Assembly: GCA_963932465.1 (NCBI GenBank) | Contig: OZ010790.1 | Coordinates: 351,193,087-351,257,086, forward strand | Source of the DNA: Maratus speciosus | Lineage: Eukaryota; Arthropoda; Arachnida; Araneae; Salticidae | Direction of reading: 5' to 3' | Length of the DNA: 64,000 nucleotides | In this document: positions 33,569-48,200 of the stretch, piece after piece | How the letters are laid out: every line of letters begins with the position of its first letter | Numbering within the stretch: position 1 is the first letter of the stretch | Notes under the pieces: generated by a model | The model's input: only the letters and a program-made list of their open reading frames with translations | Databases searched by the model: none | What the model was told of the DNA's origin: nothing | Translations under genes and position numbers: made by a program

Positions 33569-35089
33569 ACATTATTACTAAAATATAAATCTTTATACAT
33601 TTAATACAACTGAAACATTAAAAGATGACGAAATTTGAAAAAAAAAATATTAATTTCGATTATTTCTCGTGTCAGCTTGTATATAGTGGAATATTAACTA
33701 ATTTAATCAAAAAATATTTCTTCCACGAAATTAAATGCGTTAAAAATAATATACACTTTAATTTTCTTTCAAAATTAAATTTATAATATTTGAAATTGAT
33801 TTACTCCTCAGAATATCCAGTTCCACACGGATTATGCGAGTACAATATCGCAAATTGTAATTTAATAAAATTTTAAATTAATGAGGTTTTTATTTTAAAG
33901 ATCAAAGATTAGAAGCTAGGTATTTTTAGACAAACTCTTGTTAACAATTATTGCGCAAAATTCTAGAATGCACATTTAGTACTCATTTAATAATGAAGTG
34001 AAGTTTTGCCTTATCATACCAACCAACTGCGATAAATTAATATCAATAGTGACAATAGTGACTTTTAGCGATGAAAGTTCTTTTGTTAAATAAAAGCTTG
34101 TTATAAAGGAATTACAATTTAATTTTAAGTTGTTCCGTAATAATATTAATTTTAATGGAAGTTTTAAGATTGAAATACGAATACTATGCGAATGCAAAAT
34201 AACAATAAATTAAAATGCAATACTACAACAAAGTCAGAAATGGATTCTTGGCGATTTATTTACAGAAAATTCATAACGAGTTTGTCATTAAATATTTTTA
34301 TTTCATTCTAAATGAAATAAAAAAAGGAGTTTCTTTTAGGAATTCAATTACATCTTGCATAAATTTAATACTAAACAGAGAAAATAATATTTATTTTTTA
34401 AACTGTTGTTGTAATACAGTGCATTGACAAATGATAGGTCCAATTCAAAATGTTATTAATTCTACAGAAAAGCTCGATTCTAAATTTAAAATCTGTATTT
34501 TACAAGCAATAAAAATCATAAAACAACAAATTTTTAAAAATCAAAACGTTATAGTAAATATATTTACAAAAATTGAACCAAAATATAAAAAATTAAGAAT
34601 TTGAATAAGGTAGGTAAACGAAATGAAACATAGATATAAAATTTATGTTTTAGGAAATTGTTTTCTCCTTTCTTCAGAATTTCTCAAAAATTCTTATTGT
34701 ATATTAATGCACTCTTGCAAGTGATTTTTTTCAGTAATTTGTATTGCTTTCTACAAGAATGTGTAGCTTTTAGCCGTGTCCAAGATGCGTTTTTTTATGT
34801 AATTTAAATCACAATAGAAAGCATGCTAGAAAAATTGTTAGTACTATAAAACCCTCAAACATACACTATTAACATTTTTCAGAAAACTGTCCAATATTTC
34901 AAACATTTGTACAGAAAATGGTTACATAAGTGTAATTTAACTCTTGTCTGACCATAATATGAAAAATAATATAGTCAAATAAGCTTCAGAATATGGCCAA
35001 TTAAACGTTTCTTTGAAAAGGGTCGAATAAATTTATAGTTTGCTGCTAATTTTTAATAATGTAAAATTTGCATTGTTATTTGGTGCACT
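33569..35089. other. AT-rich noncoding
   Basis: No supported coding frame, repeat or RNA gene is seen. Small open frames at 33976-34197 (minus) and 34215-34427 (plus) are base-composition artefacts as far as can be judged. Confidence 0.5.
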
Positions 35090-36110
35090 ATGATAAAACA
35101 TAATATGCAAGCTTTCTATTTGTTCTGAAACCGGTAAGAAGCGGTCATTAATTAATTTTTCGCATTCTTTAGTGTTCATGCAATAGCAGGAGCAAGCTCA
35201 ACCCATTCGAAACAAATGGGAGTTTCCTCCTTGGCGCCATTTAGAAAAACAAATGTTCTTCTTAAAGTGATAAAAGTAAATTTGCTGATCATATGTAAAA
35301 TAGAAATTAAATTTTGTTTTTTTTACAACTGAATATTACTCTTTTATAGTCTTTTTTTCCACAAAATTACCTTTAATTGAAATTTTAATCAATTTTCTTT
35401 GGGTTTTATACCTTTTAAAACAGAAACACTCTCACACAAAGAATTTGCATTGTGAATTGTGGCACTATCTTGAAACCTAACATTGGAGTTTCTTCTGTCT
35501 TCACAAGCTGGTAAGAAGTAGTCAATGATTAATGTTTAGCAATCTCTGCCAGTCATGCGATAATCGAAACTTCCAGAAACCCTTTCAAAAAACATCACCC
35601 TAGCAGTTTGGATATATAAAGAAATCATATCTGAAAAATTGCTAATCATCTAGACCATATAAGTAAATTTTTTTCATCATAAATATTACTATTTTATAAT
35701 TTTTGTTTCCTATAAAATTAATGTTTTTTGAAATTTTATTCTTATTTCTTTGTCTGTCTCAGTTAATTTTATAACTGAAATACCTAAAACGTAGAATTTG
35801 AAATGTTAATTTCTTCATTCACTTAAAATTAATAACAATGGGTCAAGTAACTTATGGTAATTAAAAGCATTCATGGTATAACAAAAGCCTGCTTGAGCAG
35901 TTACAAAACAACATCATCCTTCCTTTTTGCAAAAAAATCTCAATTGTAAAATTGCTAATCATCTGGCCTACATAACTTTTTTAATCATTAAATAATACTC
36001 TTTTATTGTCTTCTTTCCATTATATCACTCCTCTTTCAAATTTTAATCAGCTTTGTTTGTGTTTTTCAGTTAATTTTAAACTGTTTTTCTCTTTCTGTTA
36101 TACTAAAAAA
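35090..36110. repeat. Degenerate tandem array, about 310-360-bp unit, 3 copies
   Basis: GCTGATCAT/GCTAATCATCT recurs near 35284, 35641 and 35954, each followed by AATATTACT-CTTTTAT, a T-rich block with CCTATAAAATTA-like sequence, GAAATTTTAATC and CAGTTAATTTTAAACTG-like ends. Each is preceded by GGTAAGAAG.GGTCA-type sequence. Units are well diverged. Confidence 0.6.
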
Positions 36111-37410
36111 TATATACCTTCTATTTTATAGGCAATGCTGTATTTAAAAATTGAATGTTTCTTCTTCTCGCTAAAGAAACCAAGAAAATTGAGGTATGCT
36201 AATTTCAAGGTCACAGAACAAAAACATTTTAGGGCGACTTACTCAATATAATAGCATTTACTGCTAATATCAAATATAATTTTATCAGCATTACACACAT
36301 AGGCACACATAACTCTGCACTTTCTAAGAACAGTTCATACCGAGCATTTTTGTGTTAAAAGCAGTGCTCGAAATGTGCCGGACTTATTCGAAAAGACATT
36401 CCGGCTCCTTAAGTTTTCACAAATATTGTTCCGGTTCGTGAAACTATTGTAAATATCGATATGCTTCGTTTTATTATTAAAACATATTTTTACGGTTAAT
36501 GAAAATATTAATATTTCCGCTCCCGTTCAGGTTCATCCGAAAAAAAAGTATAAAACAGCGTTGAACATGGGGTTTGTTTACACTTCACTTGTTGCTATCG
36601 GAAAAAGAGAATTTACTTGACATAGTTTGCCCCTTAAACGTAGTGCTTTATCTATGAAGCTTATTGTACTCTATGTAAATTGTTCACATTAGTAAGATCT
36701 TGAGTGCATTTTAAAAATTGTTTTTGTCGAGATAAAAAATAATTTGCCTATACTTTGAACAAAATTTTTAATCAACAGTAATTTTGAAATACCGTGGATA
36801 TTTCCGTTTCGATCCTTGGTTAAAAGTAAGCACCTTATGAAAAGGCTAAGTTTCTACCCCAAAATTGTAAACTTAACTGTAATTTTAAACAGTCTTTTGC
36901 TGTCTTTCCGACATAGAAACCGTGATTTCGAGATAACAAGTAATATAATCTTTAAACAGACACTGTCACAATTATTATATTGAAATAATATTTATTAATT
37001 GCACGCCGAAGTAATCGTGATTACAGACAGATTTCCGCAACTTTCAGCCCATTTAAATATTTTGTTTTCATTAAAAAAAATTTTTTGAGACCATTTCCGT
37101 CTAAAAAGTAACCATAATGTATATAGTCCGTACAGTTTGCATGAAATCATAAATTTAGAAAGTTTTTTGCCCCTGCATTGGTTTCGGCATCCAAGAAAAA
37201 ATGAAGCCTACTAAGAAACTGTCGTCATTATTATACTGAATTATTTTTAACCAGTCTGTTAGTGCAAGAGATATCATCCTACATAAAATCCAAACGCAAA
37301 CACATTTATTCTTTTTAATTTAGTAAAATAGTAAATTTAATAATATTATAATTACACAACTAAAGCATATTCTTAATATTGTCACAGTACTTGATTATTA
37401 AAATAAGATA
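36111..37410. other. AT-rich noncoding with a short CCGG-motif cluster
   Basis: No gene. Between 36360 and 36545 a CCGG/CGGTT word recurs about every 30-60 bp (near 36378, 36404, 36431, 36492 and 36526). This follows CAGTGCTCGAAATG at 36362, which looks like a possible transposon terminus but has no partner that I could find. Confidence 0.35.
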
Positions 37411-38910
37411 TAGTAATATTAAAGAAAATCTGCTGTTTCTCCTCTCTGTATTATAAATTATATTTTAATTTATCAATTGTTTGTAAGTAATTGTATTTTA
37501 GAATGCGTATGTTGAAGCAACACAGTTATAACAAACATTTATTACTTTAAATATTTTATTTCAAAGACATCTTTGCCAACATCAACATTTCTCAAAAAGA
37601 AAAGAATGATGAAAATCTGAGCTTTCGTTCAAATGTTATTGAAGTAGACGAAACAGAACGAAATAACCGCCGATAAATCACAACTTGAAAAATAAAATAT
37701 TGCTAAAATCACCATAGAATACAAAATTGCAGACATGATTTCATTTCTTATAGTAATATTAAAGAATATGTGCTCTTTCTTCTCTCTTTATTATAAATTA
37801 TATTTTAATTTTCAATTGTTTGTAAGTAATTGCATTTTAGAATGCGTATTTTAAGCAACAGAGTTATAACAAACATTTATTACTATAAATATTTTATTTC
37901 AAAGACATCTTTGCCAACATCAATATTGTTTCACGCAAAGTAGTCAATCATGTATTAAATTATTTGATGTGTTTCTAAAAAATAAAGTTGCATGATACGA
38001 GGAATATTTAGAAAAGTAAGTCTTATTGTGTGGTTCTAACAATATTTATTTTACTTGCCGTTTGGAGAATTTTTACCAAATGTATTATTTGAAAATAAGA
38101 AAAAAAAAGATTAAAAAAATCAATGAGTTAATCCCACCATTTATGACCCTGATGGTGAAATTTACGACGGACAGGTATTTCCCAAAAAGAAAAGAACGAT
38201 AAAAATCTCAGCTTTCGTTCAAATGTTATTGAAGCAGACGAAACAGAATCAAATAACCGCCGATAATTCACAACTTGAAAAATAAAACATTTCTAAAACC
38301 ACCATAAAATACAAAATTGCAGACATGATTTTATTTCTTATAGTAATATTAAAGAATACCTGCTCTTTCTGCTCTGAGTATTATAAATTATATTTTAATT
38401 TATCAATTGTTTGTAATTGTATTTTAGAATGCGTATTTTAAGCAACATAGTTATAACAAACATTTATTACTATAAATATTTTGTGTCAAAGACATCTTTG
38501 TCAACATCAACATTGTTTTATGCAAAGTAGTCAATCATGTATTAAAATATTTGATGTGTTTCTAAAAAATAAAGTTGCATGATACGAGGAATATTTAGAA
38601 AAGTAAGTCTTATTGTGTAGTTCTAACAACATTTATGTTTCTTACCGTTTGGAGAATTTTTACCAAATGTGTAATCTAAAAATTAAAAAAAAAAGATAAA
38701 AAAATCAGTGAGTTAATCCCACCATTTATGATCCTGGAGAAATTTACGACGGGCAGGTACTTCCCAACATGTAAAGAATAATGAAAATCTGAGCATTCGT
38801 TCAATTGATATGGAAGCAGGTGAAACAGAACCAAATAACCGCCGATAAATCACAACTTGAAAAATAAAACATTGTTAAAATCACCATAAAATACAAAATT
38901 ACAGAGATGA
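37411..38910. repeat. Tandem triplication, 590-bp unit (first copy shortened to 340 bp)
   Basis: The start word TAGTAATATTAAAGAA is at 37411, 37751 and 38341. The second and third units share a 250-bp internal block (GCAAAGTAGTCAATCATGTA through AATTTACGACGG) absent from the first, where CATCAACATTT joins directly to CTCAAAAAGAAAAGAATGAT. All share AACAAACATTTATTACT, CAAAGACATCTTTG and GAAACAGAACGAAATAACCG-like blocks at roughly 93% identity by eye. No protein is evident. Confidence 0.9.
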
Positions 38911-41900
38911 TTTTATTTTTTTTTTATTTTCTCTTTTTATTTCTCTTTTTATTTATTTTATTTTATTATTATTATTTTTTAATTTCCTTTACAATTTTCT
39001 TTGCTGTTACTTTTTTCTTTCATTTTGACAAAACTTTCGATTTCTGCATGTGCTCCTCTGTGATTGGTGTTTTCCTTTCAGCTAGCGCCACCTGTCGCAT
39101 GCTTTATAAATTCTAGTCACTGTCCTTTCTGTTCATCTGTGACATTGCCCGCTTTCGGACACGTGTCTACTTTGGCTGATGACGGGCTGTTAAAAATTTT
39201 CCATCCCAAAATGCGCCCCCGTATATTATTATGTATTTCATGGTGTTTTATTTTCTAATTGTTATTGAAGCATATACATGAAAAAAGCATATAAACAAAC
39301 GAATTGTATAATCTCATTTGTTTGGAATCTGCTGAAATAGAATATAGTCATAGAGTATAGCGCATAGTCATTCATAAGCATTTATGAGTACGAAAATAAA
39401 GTGGAATATTTAGTATAGCTTAGCAATTTAATAATGTCTCGTATTCACTTTAAACAAGTTACTCAATTCTTCATTACACTGCATATGCTGTTCGAAACAA
39501 ACATTACTAGGCCTATGGCGTCAAGCTGATTTTCTGAAATCTAAATTAAATTCAATATGAATCATTTTCGCACAAAAATTGCATGCATTAATAAGTCTAA
39601 ATTAAGTCTTCAAAAGCGGGCTTCGTATATACGCCATTGTACTGTGAAAGATAACGATATTTGTGTTAGAAATGGCTCACAAATTAAGTCAGTATTTAAT
39701 AGAGAAACTAGCAAGTTTATTTTATATAATTAGATACGAGATTCAAGTTCAAATACAGATAATTTTCTACACTTACTGTCATCCTTAAGAGGTTAAGGTA
39801 ATTAATTTTAATTTGATATTATAATATTTAAATTAAATAACTTCGATGTATCATTTTCAGATAAATAGGCATAATGATACTGTATCACTTGTTTTATCGT
39901 ACCACATGTTGAGTTATTAATAAGTTCCTCAAGCGTTCATTGAATGAAAGTCTCCATGAATTCGTCATATACTGAAAATCTTTTATTGAACAGATTTAAA
40001 ATTTTTTCATTTAGTCAATTTTTAGCTATTATTTTCAAAAGTCCTGATTTATAAAAGAGCTTTTAAATGTTTTTCAAATATAATTTATCATATCGAGATA
40101 ACGTCAGATAATAAGAACAAAATAAATATTTTCATTAAGACTTTTTTATCAACATTTTAAATATTTTATATGTTAACAATGTGTGAGCAAAAGTTTAATT
40201 TAAAAAAATGAATAAAGAATGTTAAAGATTAAAACTTCGTAAATTATGATTCCGAAGTTTCCTCCAAAATAGATAAACTTACATGAATTTAATTTTTCGT
40301 ATGTTTAAATGAACAAATAACAAATAATTAACTTCTTACAGAGCATTATAAAACTATTTCTTTGATTACAAACTTTATTTGTATCCTCTATACAAAATAT
40401 AGAATGTTGAAACTATTCTTAAACAATTGTAATACCAAGTTAATCTTTCGCTGCAGATCACGATAACTTTGCAAATACGGATATCTAGAGTCATCGCTTC
40501 GATATTTCCAGCTATATTCTTGCAGAAATCGTCCGAATTTTGGAACTAATGTTAGTGTCGATAATTTTGATATGCTATAATCAACATCAGATGGTATATA
40601 TAACGAAACTGTCATTCAGCTGGAGCACTAGAGTGGGGTTCACATAGCTACAGAATACATTCCTTTGCAATGGGAAATGAATGGTAACCCGATAACTGAT
40701 GATGACAGTGTAACATCAGTAATCTGGATGTTATTAATTTTACGCTGTAGTAATCGGCGTGTAGTTCCTGTGGAAACAGCTCCCGTTACGAAGCTAGCTT
40801 ACTAACAGTTTCGTTATCTGAAACCATCTAATAAATCTTATAAAGGAAAATTACTAATACTAAATTTGGTTGCCAAACTATGACGCTACCTCCCAGACTA
40901 TGATGATGGTTAATTAAAGGAAAATAATTTAATTTTGACTATATGTGATACTTTCTGTCAAGGACACTCAGGTTCAAGAAGTTGGATTGATGTGTTTTCC
41001 TAAAGTCTATTAAACTATGTAAAAGTTACAATATTTCGGCAAATGTTTCTATTGATGGTGATGTTTACAGCGAAATAAAAATGATATTTAGATTTAAAAG
41101 TATCGTAATCTTAAAAAATCTTAAAAAATCTTATGTTGGCACTTTTTAAATAAATTTGACTGCGTTTACTTTTTCAGTCATTTCCATACACTACCGAACT
41201 TCTAATGTAAGCAATTTTAAAAAAGAGAGATGAATTAATTTCGAAGTTATATTATATTTGCTTTTATTGCGTGCTTTATATCATTTTTCACTTTTACACT
41301 TTTTGGAATTCTTAATGTTTTTACTATTTATATTTCATCAAAAAGCAAATAAAAAAAATTCACAAGGTAAATTATTTAAAATTTAAAAACATACAGAATA
41401 AAAACTAACAACTCTTTTTTGCACAACAAAAAAACTTTTTATGATACAGAAAATTTACCTAGAAAATGATACCAAAGAAGAACCACTTAAAAAATCTATT
41501 TTATGCAAAACAATTTTCTAGTACAGGTACTTTTATTTAAATTGAAAGGGAAAAAAAAACGGCAAATCTGGAAGTTATGAGCCAAAAGCATGCACTAAAT
41601 TTTTGCTATTTTGCAACTACATGTATCATTTTATCGAGTAATATTTTGTTTCGAATCATAGAAACGCGACACAGTTTCATGCCAAACAAAATAAACACCC
41701 ATTAAATAGACAGCAAAAGAAAGGTACTTCCGCCAATTGTTGCCAAACGGTTTTACAAGGTTAATTTTGTACTCTGTGCTGCTATTATATTGAGGACTGA
41801 CCAAAATGGTGTTTTGACACTTCTACAGCTCGCATTTTATTTGTCATAAAAACGAATTTCTTATTGTTATGAAACGGATCAGGACAAATGACTAAGTATC

Positions 41901-42166
41901 CAAAAGTAAACCGGAAACCGAAAAATAGTGTTATATTGAAGATGCGATTTGAAAAGTGCACTTTTTTACACTTTTAAAAAATTATTGTTTAACCCAAATA
42001 TTTTATTTGACATTAAAAAATTCCATAATTAACTTGTTTTTGCGCGATTTACTGCATTTTATTTTCTTTATGAGAAGTGAAAACATTTTAAGTTTCCTGA
42101 AAATTTAATAATTAGTTCTTTATTTATGGCAATTTAAAGTATTGGAATTTATTCTTAACTTAGAGC
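38911..42166. other. AT-rich noncoding, no recognised gene
   Basis: A GC-richer piece near 39070-39225 follows a pyrimidine tract ending in TTTCAG (39074-39082) and is open in one frame (39064-39258), but no product is recognised. A minus-strand frame at 40388-40615 (MTVSLYIPSDVDYSISKLST at its start) has less biased composition than its surroundings and could be an exon remnant; I cannot assign it. Elsewhere nothing is supported. Confidence 0.4.
40388..40615 (-). other. Open frame of 75 codons, unidentified
   Basis: It reads MTVSLYIPSDVDYSISKLST at its start, then a charged and aromatic stretch with RFLQEYSWKYRSDDSRYPYL and a hydrophobic end. It is richer in acidic and basic residues than random AT-rich frames, which is the only argument for coding. 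No signal peptide, domain or neighbouring exon is recognised. It may be chance. Confidence 0.2.
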
Positions 42167-42217
42167 AAAAAAAAAAAAAATAAATAAATAAAAAAAAATA
42201 AATAAATAAATAAAAAA

Positions 42218-42248
<31 letters not shown>

Positions 42249-42257
42249 AAATAAAAT
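42167..42257. repeat. (AAAT)n microsatellite
   Basis: A 14-A run followed by about 75 bp of AAAT/TAAA tetranucleotide repeats with a few interruptions. Confidence 0.95.
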
Positions 42258-45200
42258 ACTAAATCGCTATTTCTTATAAAAATTGTCATACACACATGGT
42301 ACAGCCCACATTTTACTGCAACTGGTCCTTGTAATCTTCCTGTAGTACTGTCTTAGTGCTTTACGGTTTGTTTACAGGATCACCCAAAAGACCTTTTGAC
42401 AGGGTCAAAACTTCATTAAATACCTATATAGTTATTGGGTTTTTCCGTGGTTTGCGGCTTTTTAATTTTTTTATGCGTAGATTAAAACTTTAAATTCCAC
42501 ATGAGAATATTAATTAGTTTTTCGTTCATAGGTGTTTACATTATTGGATTTCAATACTTATTGTAAGGGGGGGGGATGTAAATGGCCTAACTCTTGTCAA
42601 AGCGGTGATATGCAATCTATATTCAGATACATTAGTGAAGTTTTCCCCAGTAGTCTTCCTATTGTAAAGCGACATTGTTGCATTTACGGTTAATTTACAC
42701 AGTCACTCAAAAATCTATAATATATGTTACAGCTTGTGGATACTTACTGAATGAAATAAATTTCAATTACTAACAATAACTAATTCAAAACTGTTTTAAT
42801 CTATGCAATGTTTTATTATTATACTTGTAAAGTTAACATGAATTCAGCTTGCTCATTTGAAAAAACTAACAGCTCGTAAGTTCAAGGTTACAGTTTATTA
42901 AAGATGTTTCTATGGAATTGAGCACGCACCATTTTGAAAATCCAATGTTACAGTCATTTTTGGATACAAAAATTAAAGAATAATTAAATAAAATTATGTT
43001 TCTTGGAAAATAGCAATGGTTTTTGAAAGAGGTATTACGGACAATAATCATTATGGAGTTTTCTGTCGATATTCGCGGGGCACACATTTATGGATAAGTA
43101 CTAGTACGCCCCGATTACTGAAAGAGTATCTGCAGACCCTGACTACAAAGAAACAATACAACATGCTGAGAGCGAAAATGCCAGCAGTTTAGCGAATGCC
43201 AGATAACTTATAGCATAAAAAGAATTAGTCAGGACTTCAGGATAAAAATTAGGAATGTCACTCAAGTTCATCACAGATGTTGAAAATGTTCAATTTAGTG
43301 CTTGGTGTTTATTTCCAGACTATAGAAAATATATCGATTATATGAATAGTATTAACATTTAAAATATAGAATACATTTTAATAATGACGTTTTTTCACTG
43401 CCCGCTATAAAGGGAAAACAAGTTAAATGACCGGTATCTCAATCATGGATGAATGAAACTGTAGCTGAGCTAAAATTCATTATCTAAATGTTTTTATTTG
43501 GCTTCTAAGCTGCTGCCTATTTTGTGATTGATTCAATAAGATTAAATACATAGTCTAAAAAAATTCTCTTGTATGATATCAGTACAAAAAAAAAAGTATT
43601 TCTTAAATTATTATTAAACATATTTTATTTTCTATTTTCTACTTTTTAGTGCATGAAATATGTCAAAAATATCATATTTTTTGCAGTAATTAAAATTTTT
43701 CGAAGTATTCTTGCATATTTTTTTCTAACCAGTTTATATTTTAGTCACATTATAACGTCAATGAAGGATCGTATTTGGCTCAGATGCGTGACGTGACCAC
43801 CGTGACTTGCTGCGATGTTAGAAAATGGTGGGATATTAATTGTGAAACATCCGGGAATCATTTTCAGTGACGGTTTTATTTCTTTCTTTGAGATAACTAT
43901 CAATTTACTCATAAGTTATACATATTGCAATCAATACAGTTTTTTCAAAATATATCCAAAATATACACATCATAATATAATATAATATATATAATATAAT
44001 AATATATCCAAACATATACACATTTCTACTTTATTAATAAATATAAATCTTCTAGCGGGACTTAAAAATTTGTATATTGTCCAAATCAGTGTTGCTAATG
44101 TACTTTATTTAAAAAATAAATACCAAAAATATGCAATTGCATTTTTTTTTTATTTAATAGCAGACATTTCGTGATTAAATAAAAGTAAAGTAAAATACCG
44201 ATATTGCGTCTAATGTTGACAAATTAAAAGATTTTTTTATGTATTAAAATTTTTAGAAGAGAAATTTTCCCTTTCTTTAGTCAAAAGTATGTCTGTCTTA
44301 AATAAGGTAATTAATGCTATTGGAAAAGGTGTAGAAATTTGGAATATAAAATTCCTCTAATTCGGTAGCACTGTTTTGGGCAGATTTTTAAAAATAAAAA
44401 ATATGCTAAATTGACAACAATTATCATCTGAGACGTCAAAATTTATAAATCTACAAACAGTTTTACCTCTACCAGTCGTAAATTTAAGGAGTTTTGTTTG
44501 GATTAAAAAAATATACATTGAAAATGAAATTGTAAAATTAAAACGCATTTAAAATTTTCTGAATATGAAAACATTCAGTTTATTTCATTCAAGACACATT
44601 CAATAGAATTTGTTGCTCTCCACACAAGTTTTAAAATATATATTTAAAATATGATGATAAAAACTACATCATCTGAGAAAGTGGATACCAATCTGTGTTA
44701 CACCTAAAAATTAAGTAAAGGCAAAAACGTGTGAAAGGAATGCATATCCATTGGATTCTAACGCCTCCCGTTCTATGTAAACATAATTTTTTTTCAACAA
44801 CTTTACATTTTTTTTAAACTTTCTTAAATTTGACAACTACTGTATTAAATATCCAATACTTACCGCGTGGGTTTTGAACCTAAACTGCTACCTTTGAATT
44901 TAACCTAAAAATTTTATAAAATAACAATAAGAAACGTTAGATTATTTTTTTTTATATATTTTAGTAGAGAAATATATTTAGCAAGTTGTAACAAATAATG
45001 CATATTTTGATTTACATTCAAAAACAATCGTTAAACCAACTTTTAAAAATATAACTAAATGAATGGATACTATCTCTTTTACAACATAATATAGTTACAA
45101 CAAAGTTAAAAGTATAGTAATACAGTATTAAATACAATAATAATTACTTATCTGTAGTTCGTTTATTGTGTATGAATAATTTTATTAATACATTATTTAT

Positions 45201-48200
45201 ATCCCCATTTTTAAAGTCAAATAATAATAATTAAAAGAAAATATTTCCTATTTCTGAAACAACCAAAAATTTTTTTCCAAAAGTATATACAAATGCATTT
45301 TATTTATAACTTTTAAATAATCTATAAAATTACACATAATGATAAATAGTAATGAATATTAACAATCGATGTCCAGATAATAATTATTTAATTTCTACTT
45401 TTATTTAGATTTAAATTTACTGCAATAAACCCTTTATCTAAGCCGAACTTCACCGAATCTTTAATGATTTAGAAAACATATTAAACAGCCTCCAACAGCC
45501 TATTATTGAAAACGAGAGTAATTTAATTAGAAATCCCCGTTTGCTGACAGCCCCAATTATTCGGAATCAATTTCATTAATCTAATTAATTTTCTATTGAA
45601 ATATTTCGAGAGTGTGTTTCGTTTTTTAATTCAAAATACACTAGATTTACCAAATTTCACCATAAAAGTTCCTTACAACTTTTATTAATTTATTTAGAAA
45701 TATAGGTGCAGTTCTTTGGGAGTAAAGAAAAATTCCGTGTCCATTAAATATTTGATAATTTGTTGTGGCGGAAATGGTGAGACAACATTAAAAATGATAA
45801 ATTTTTTAACGATGATCTTACTAAATGAATTACATAAAGACAACAAATTCTACTAATTGATGTTAAAGTGTGAACCATTGAGAAAATCAAGATTATTTGT
45901 ATTTTGTAAATTTATATAATGTTATTAATATTGTTCATTTTGTTACATACATTTAACATATTTATGTTCTATCTAGCTCTGTTCAGCTATATATGCTTGT
46001 ATTCTTGTGATATTAGAATAGTAACTACATAAAAGGACAAATTATATTACTTTATTTAAAGTGTGAGCACATAAGATAGGTAATGTATATAAGACTTTAT
46101 TTAATTTATGTAATGTTATTCATATTTTTTTTATTTTGTTATTTACCTGAACATAACATAATTATGTGGCGTTCAGCTATTCATATTGTATAATATATTA
46201 TACTATGTTATTTTTCATGTATCATCAATACTGAAAATAAATATAGAGTTCTTTATTGAATATTTTAGTGTGAATAAAAAGAAATCCTACAAAAGAGGCT
46301 GATATTAAAAATTTCGTCAAGTAATATTAAAACAATTATTACAGAATGCGTGAAAGTGACTTTTTAACTCTGCACTAAATGTAATGCATTTTATAGTGGT
46401 TTCAGATTTGGGGAAAAGGAAGAAATATTATTAAAGAACCTTATACACAATTTATTTTTTAAAGTACCGTGTTACAACATATGCATTTTTAAATTTTTTA
46501 TACGTAATATTTTTTCAATTTTATTTTTCCAACTGATAAATATGTGGCACATTATCCAAATGTGTGATTTTAAATTTCAGAAAAGGAGAGATATAAAACC
46601 TTGAAAATTATTTTTCTATGCAACAAATATTCACCGTTACATAAAAGAATACAGAATTCAATTAATTTCCATAAGGGTTCACGTGTAAAAAATACAATAA
46701 AAATACAACTAAGGATATTGAATTTTTTTTAACTTGATTTGCGAAAAATTATTAAACTTGAAAAATGTATATTAATCTAGAAATAGCTATTCATACATTA
46801 TCGGGTATCAAACTATCGATTAAAAAAATATATTACTATAGAACAGACTTTTCGAGTTGCCGAGAATTTTCCGACATCTTTATAATTACATTCTCTTTTC
46901 AGATTGTTTAAGTTCGACGGCGAAAACTGAACTTCAGCTATTGTTTCTAGAAAATGGATCTAATTCTCACCAAGTGAAGATGCGAACACTGTGATTCTTT
47001 TCTTTTTTTAACATCCAGAAAATATTACATCAAGTAGATAGTGATGATTTAAGAAATCCAAAATTCTGATGATACATTATCCTCTCCGATTTTCGAATTT
47101 TAATACACATTTCTCTCTCTTCTTTTTAACTCTCCGAGCATCTTGAGGGCTTTCCTGCATTTTCATAAAAAGGCTTATAAAAATAATCTTAATTTAAATT
47201 TTGTTTCCCTGTTTGTTTCTAAAATACACTTCGTGCCCCTTTATATAACATGCATTTAAAATGCAATTCAGTTTAAAATATTTTTTCTGTAACAGATTTA
47301 ATTTGTTTTGAGGAGACGAAAAAATACGGGCAAAATTATTTAATTTAAAAAAGACAAGATGAAAGTCACTTTGGTAAATTACGACTGCAGGCTAGTTTAG
47401 CTTCATGATGCTGTAATTGTAAAACAAATTGAAGTATGTTCTAAATTTCGGTGAGGGGAGAAAATATATTTTGACTTATAATACTAAAGAATTATTTTCA
47501 TATTTATTTGCTAAAATGTCAAGGAAACCAAAACTTTTCTCACATCCTATATTTTTAAAATAAAAATTAAATTGTAGTTTAGGAAAAAATCAATAATTTA
47601 ATTATTCAATTACACTTATTGGAAAAAAATTACCAACAGTTTTATATGTTTTAGTATTGCTGAAAAATTCACAGAAAGCAGATTGAAAATCGTATTTACC
47701 CTTTTAAAATAAAATGTGAAATGTTTCACGAAAGAGCTATAATTAAAATTCTGAACACACTCACTAGCTACTTATGATGTTTGTTACATATCCGCTTATC
47801 ACATTAGTTGAAAGAAATTCAGATAAATTCTGTTCACTTCCAGAGAATGTAATTTCTCTTGAGAAATGTCAGGTGTTTGTTCAGTGAGAAAAACTTCTTC
47901 GCTGTTCAGTGCAAGTGAGGTATTGATTCTTAAGTAGGAGTGGAGCAATAGGCACTGCAATGAATGTGTGCCACATGTTACTGAAAAATTATTTGTTCAT
48001 TATAATCACGATTTTTTAAGTAATTCAAAAACTAAGTTCTGTTTCATTATGTAATAAGTTTAAAATTCTGTGACATTCTCCTTTACAAAACATTTATCTC
48101 ATTTTTTTTTTTTTTTCTGTGGTACAAAGTTTATTTTCTAAGTTGAACATTTCAAGTACGTAATTTGAAACAAGAAATTCAAAATATACTTGAGTATTGT

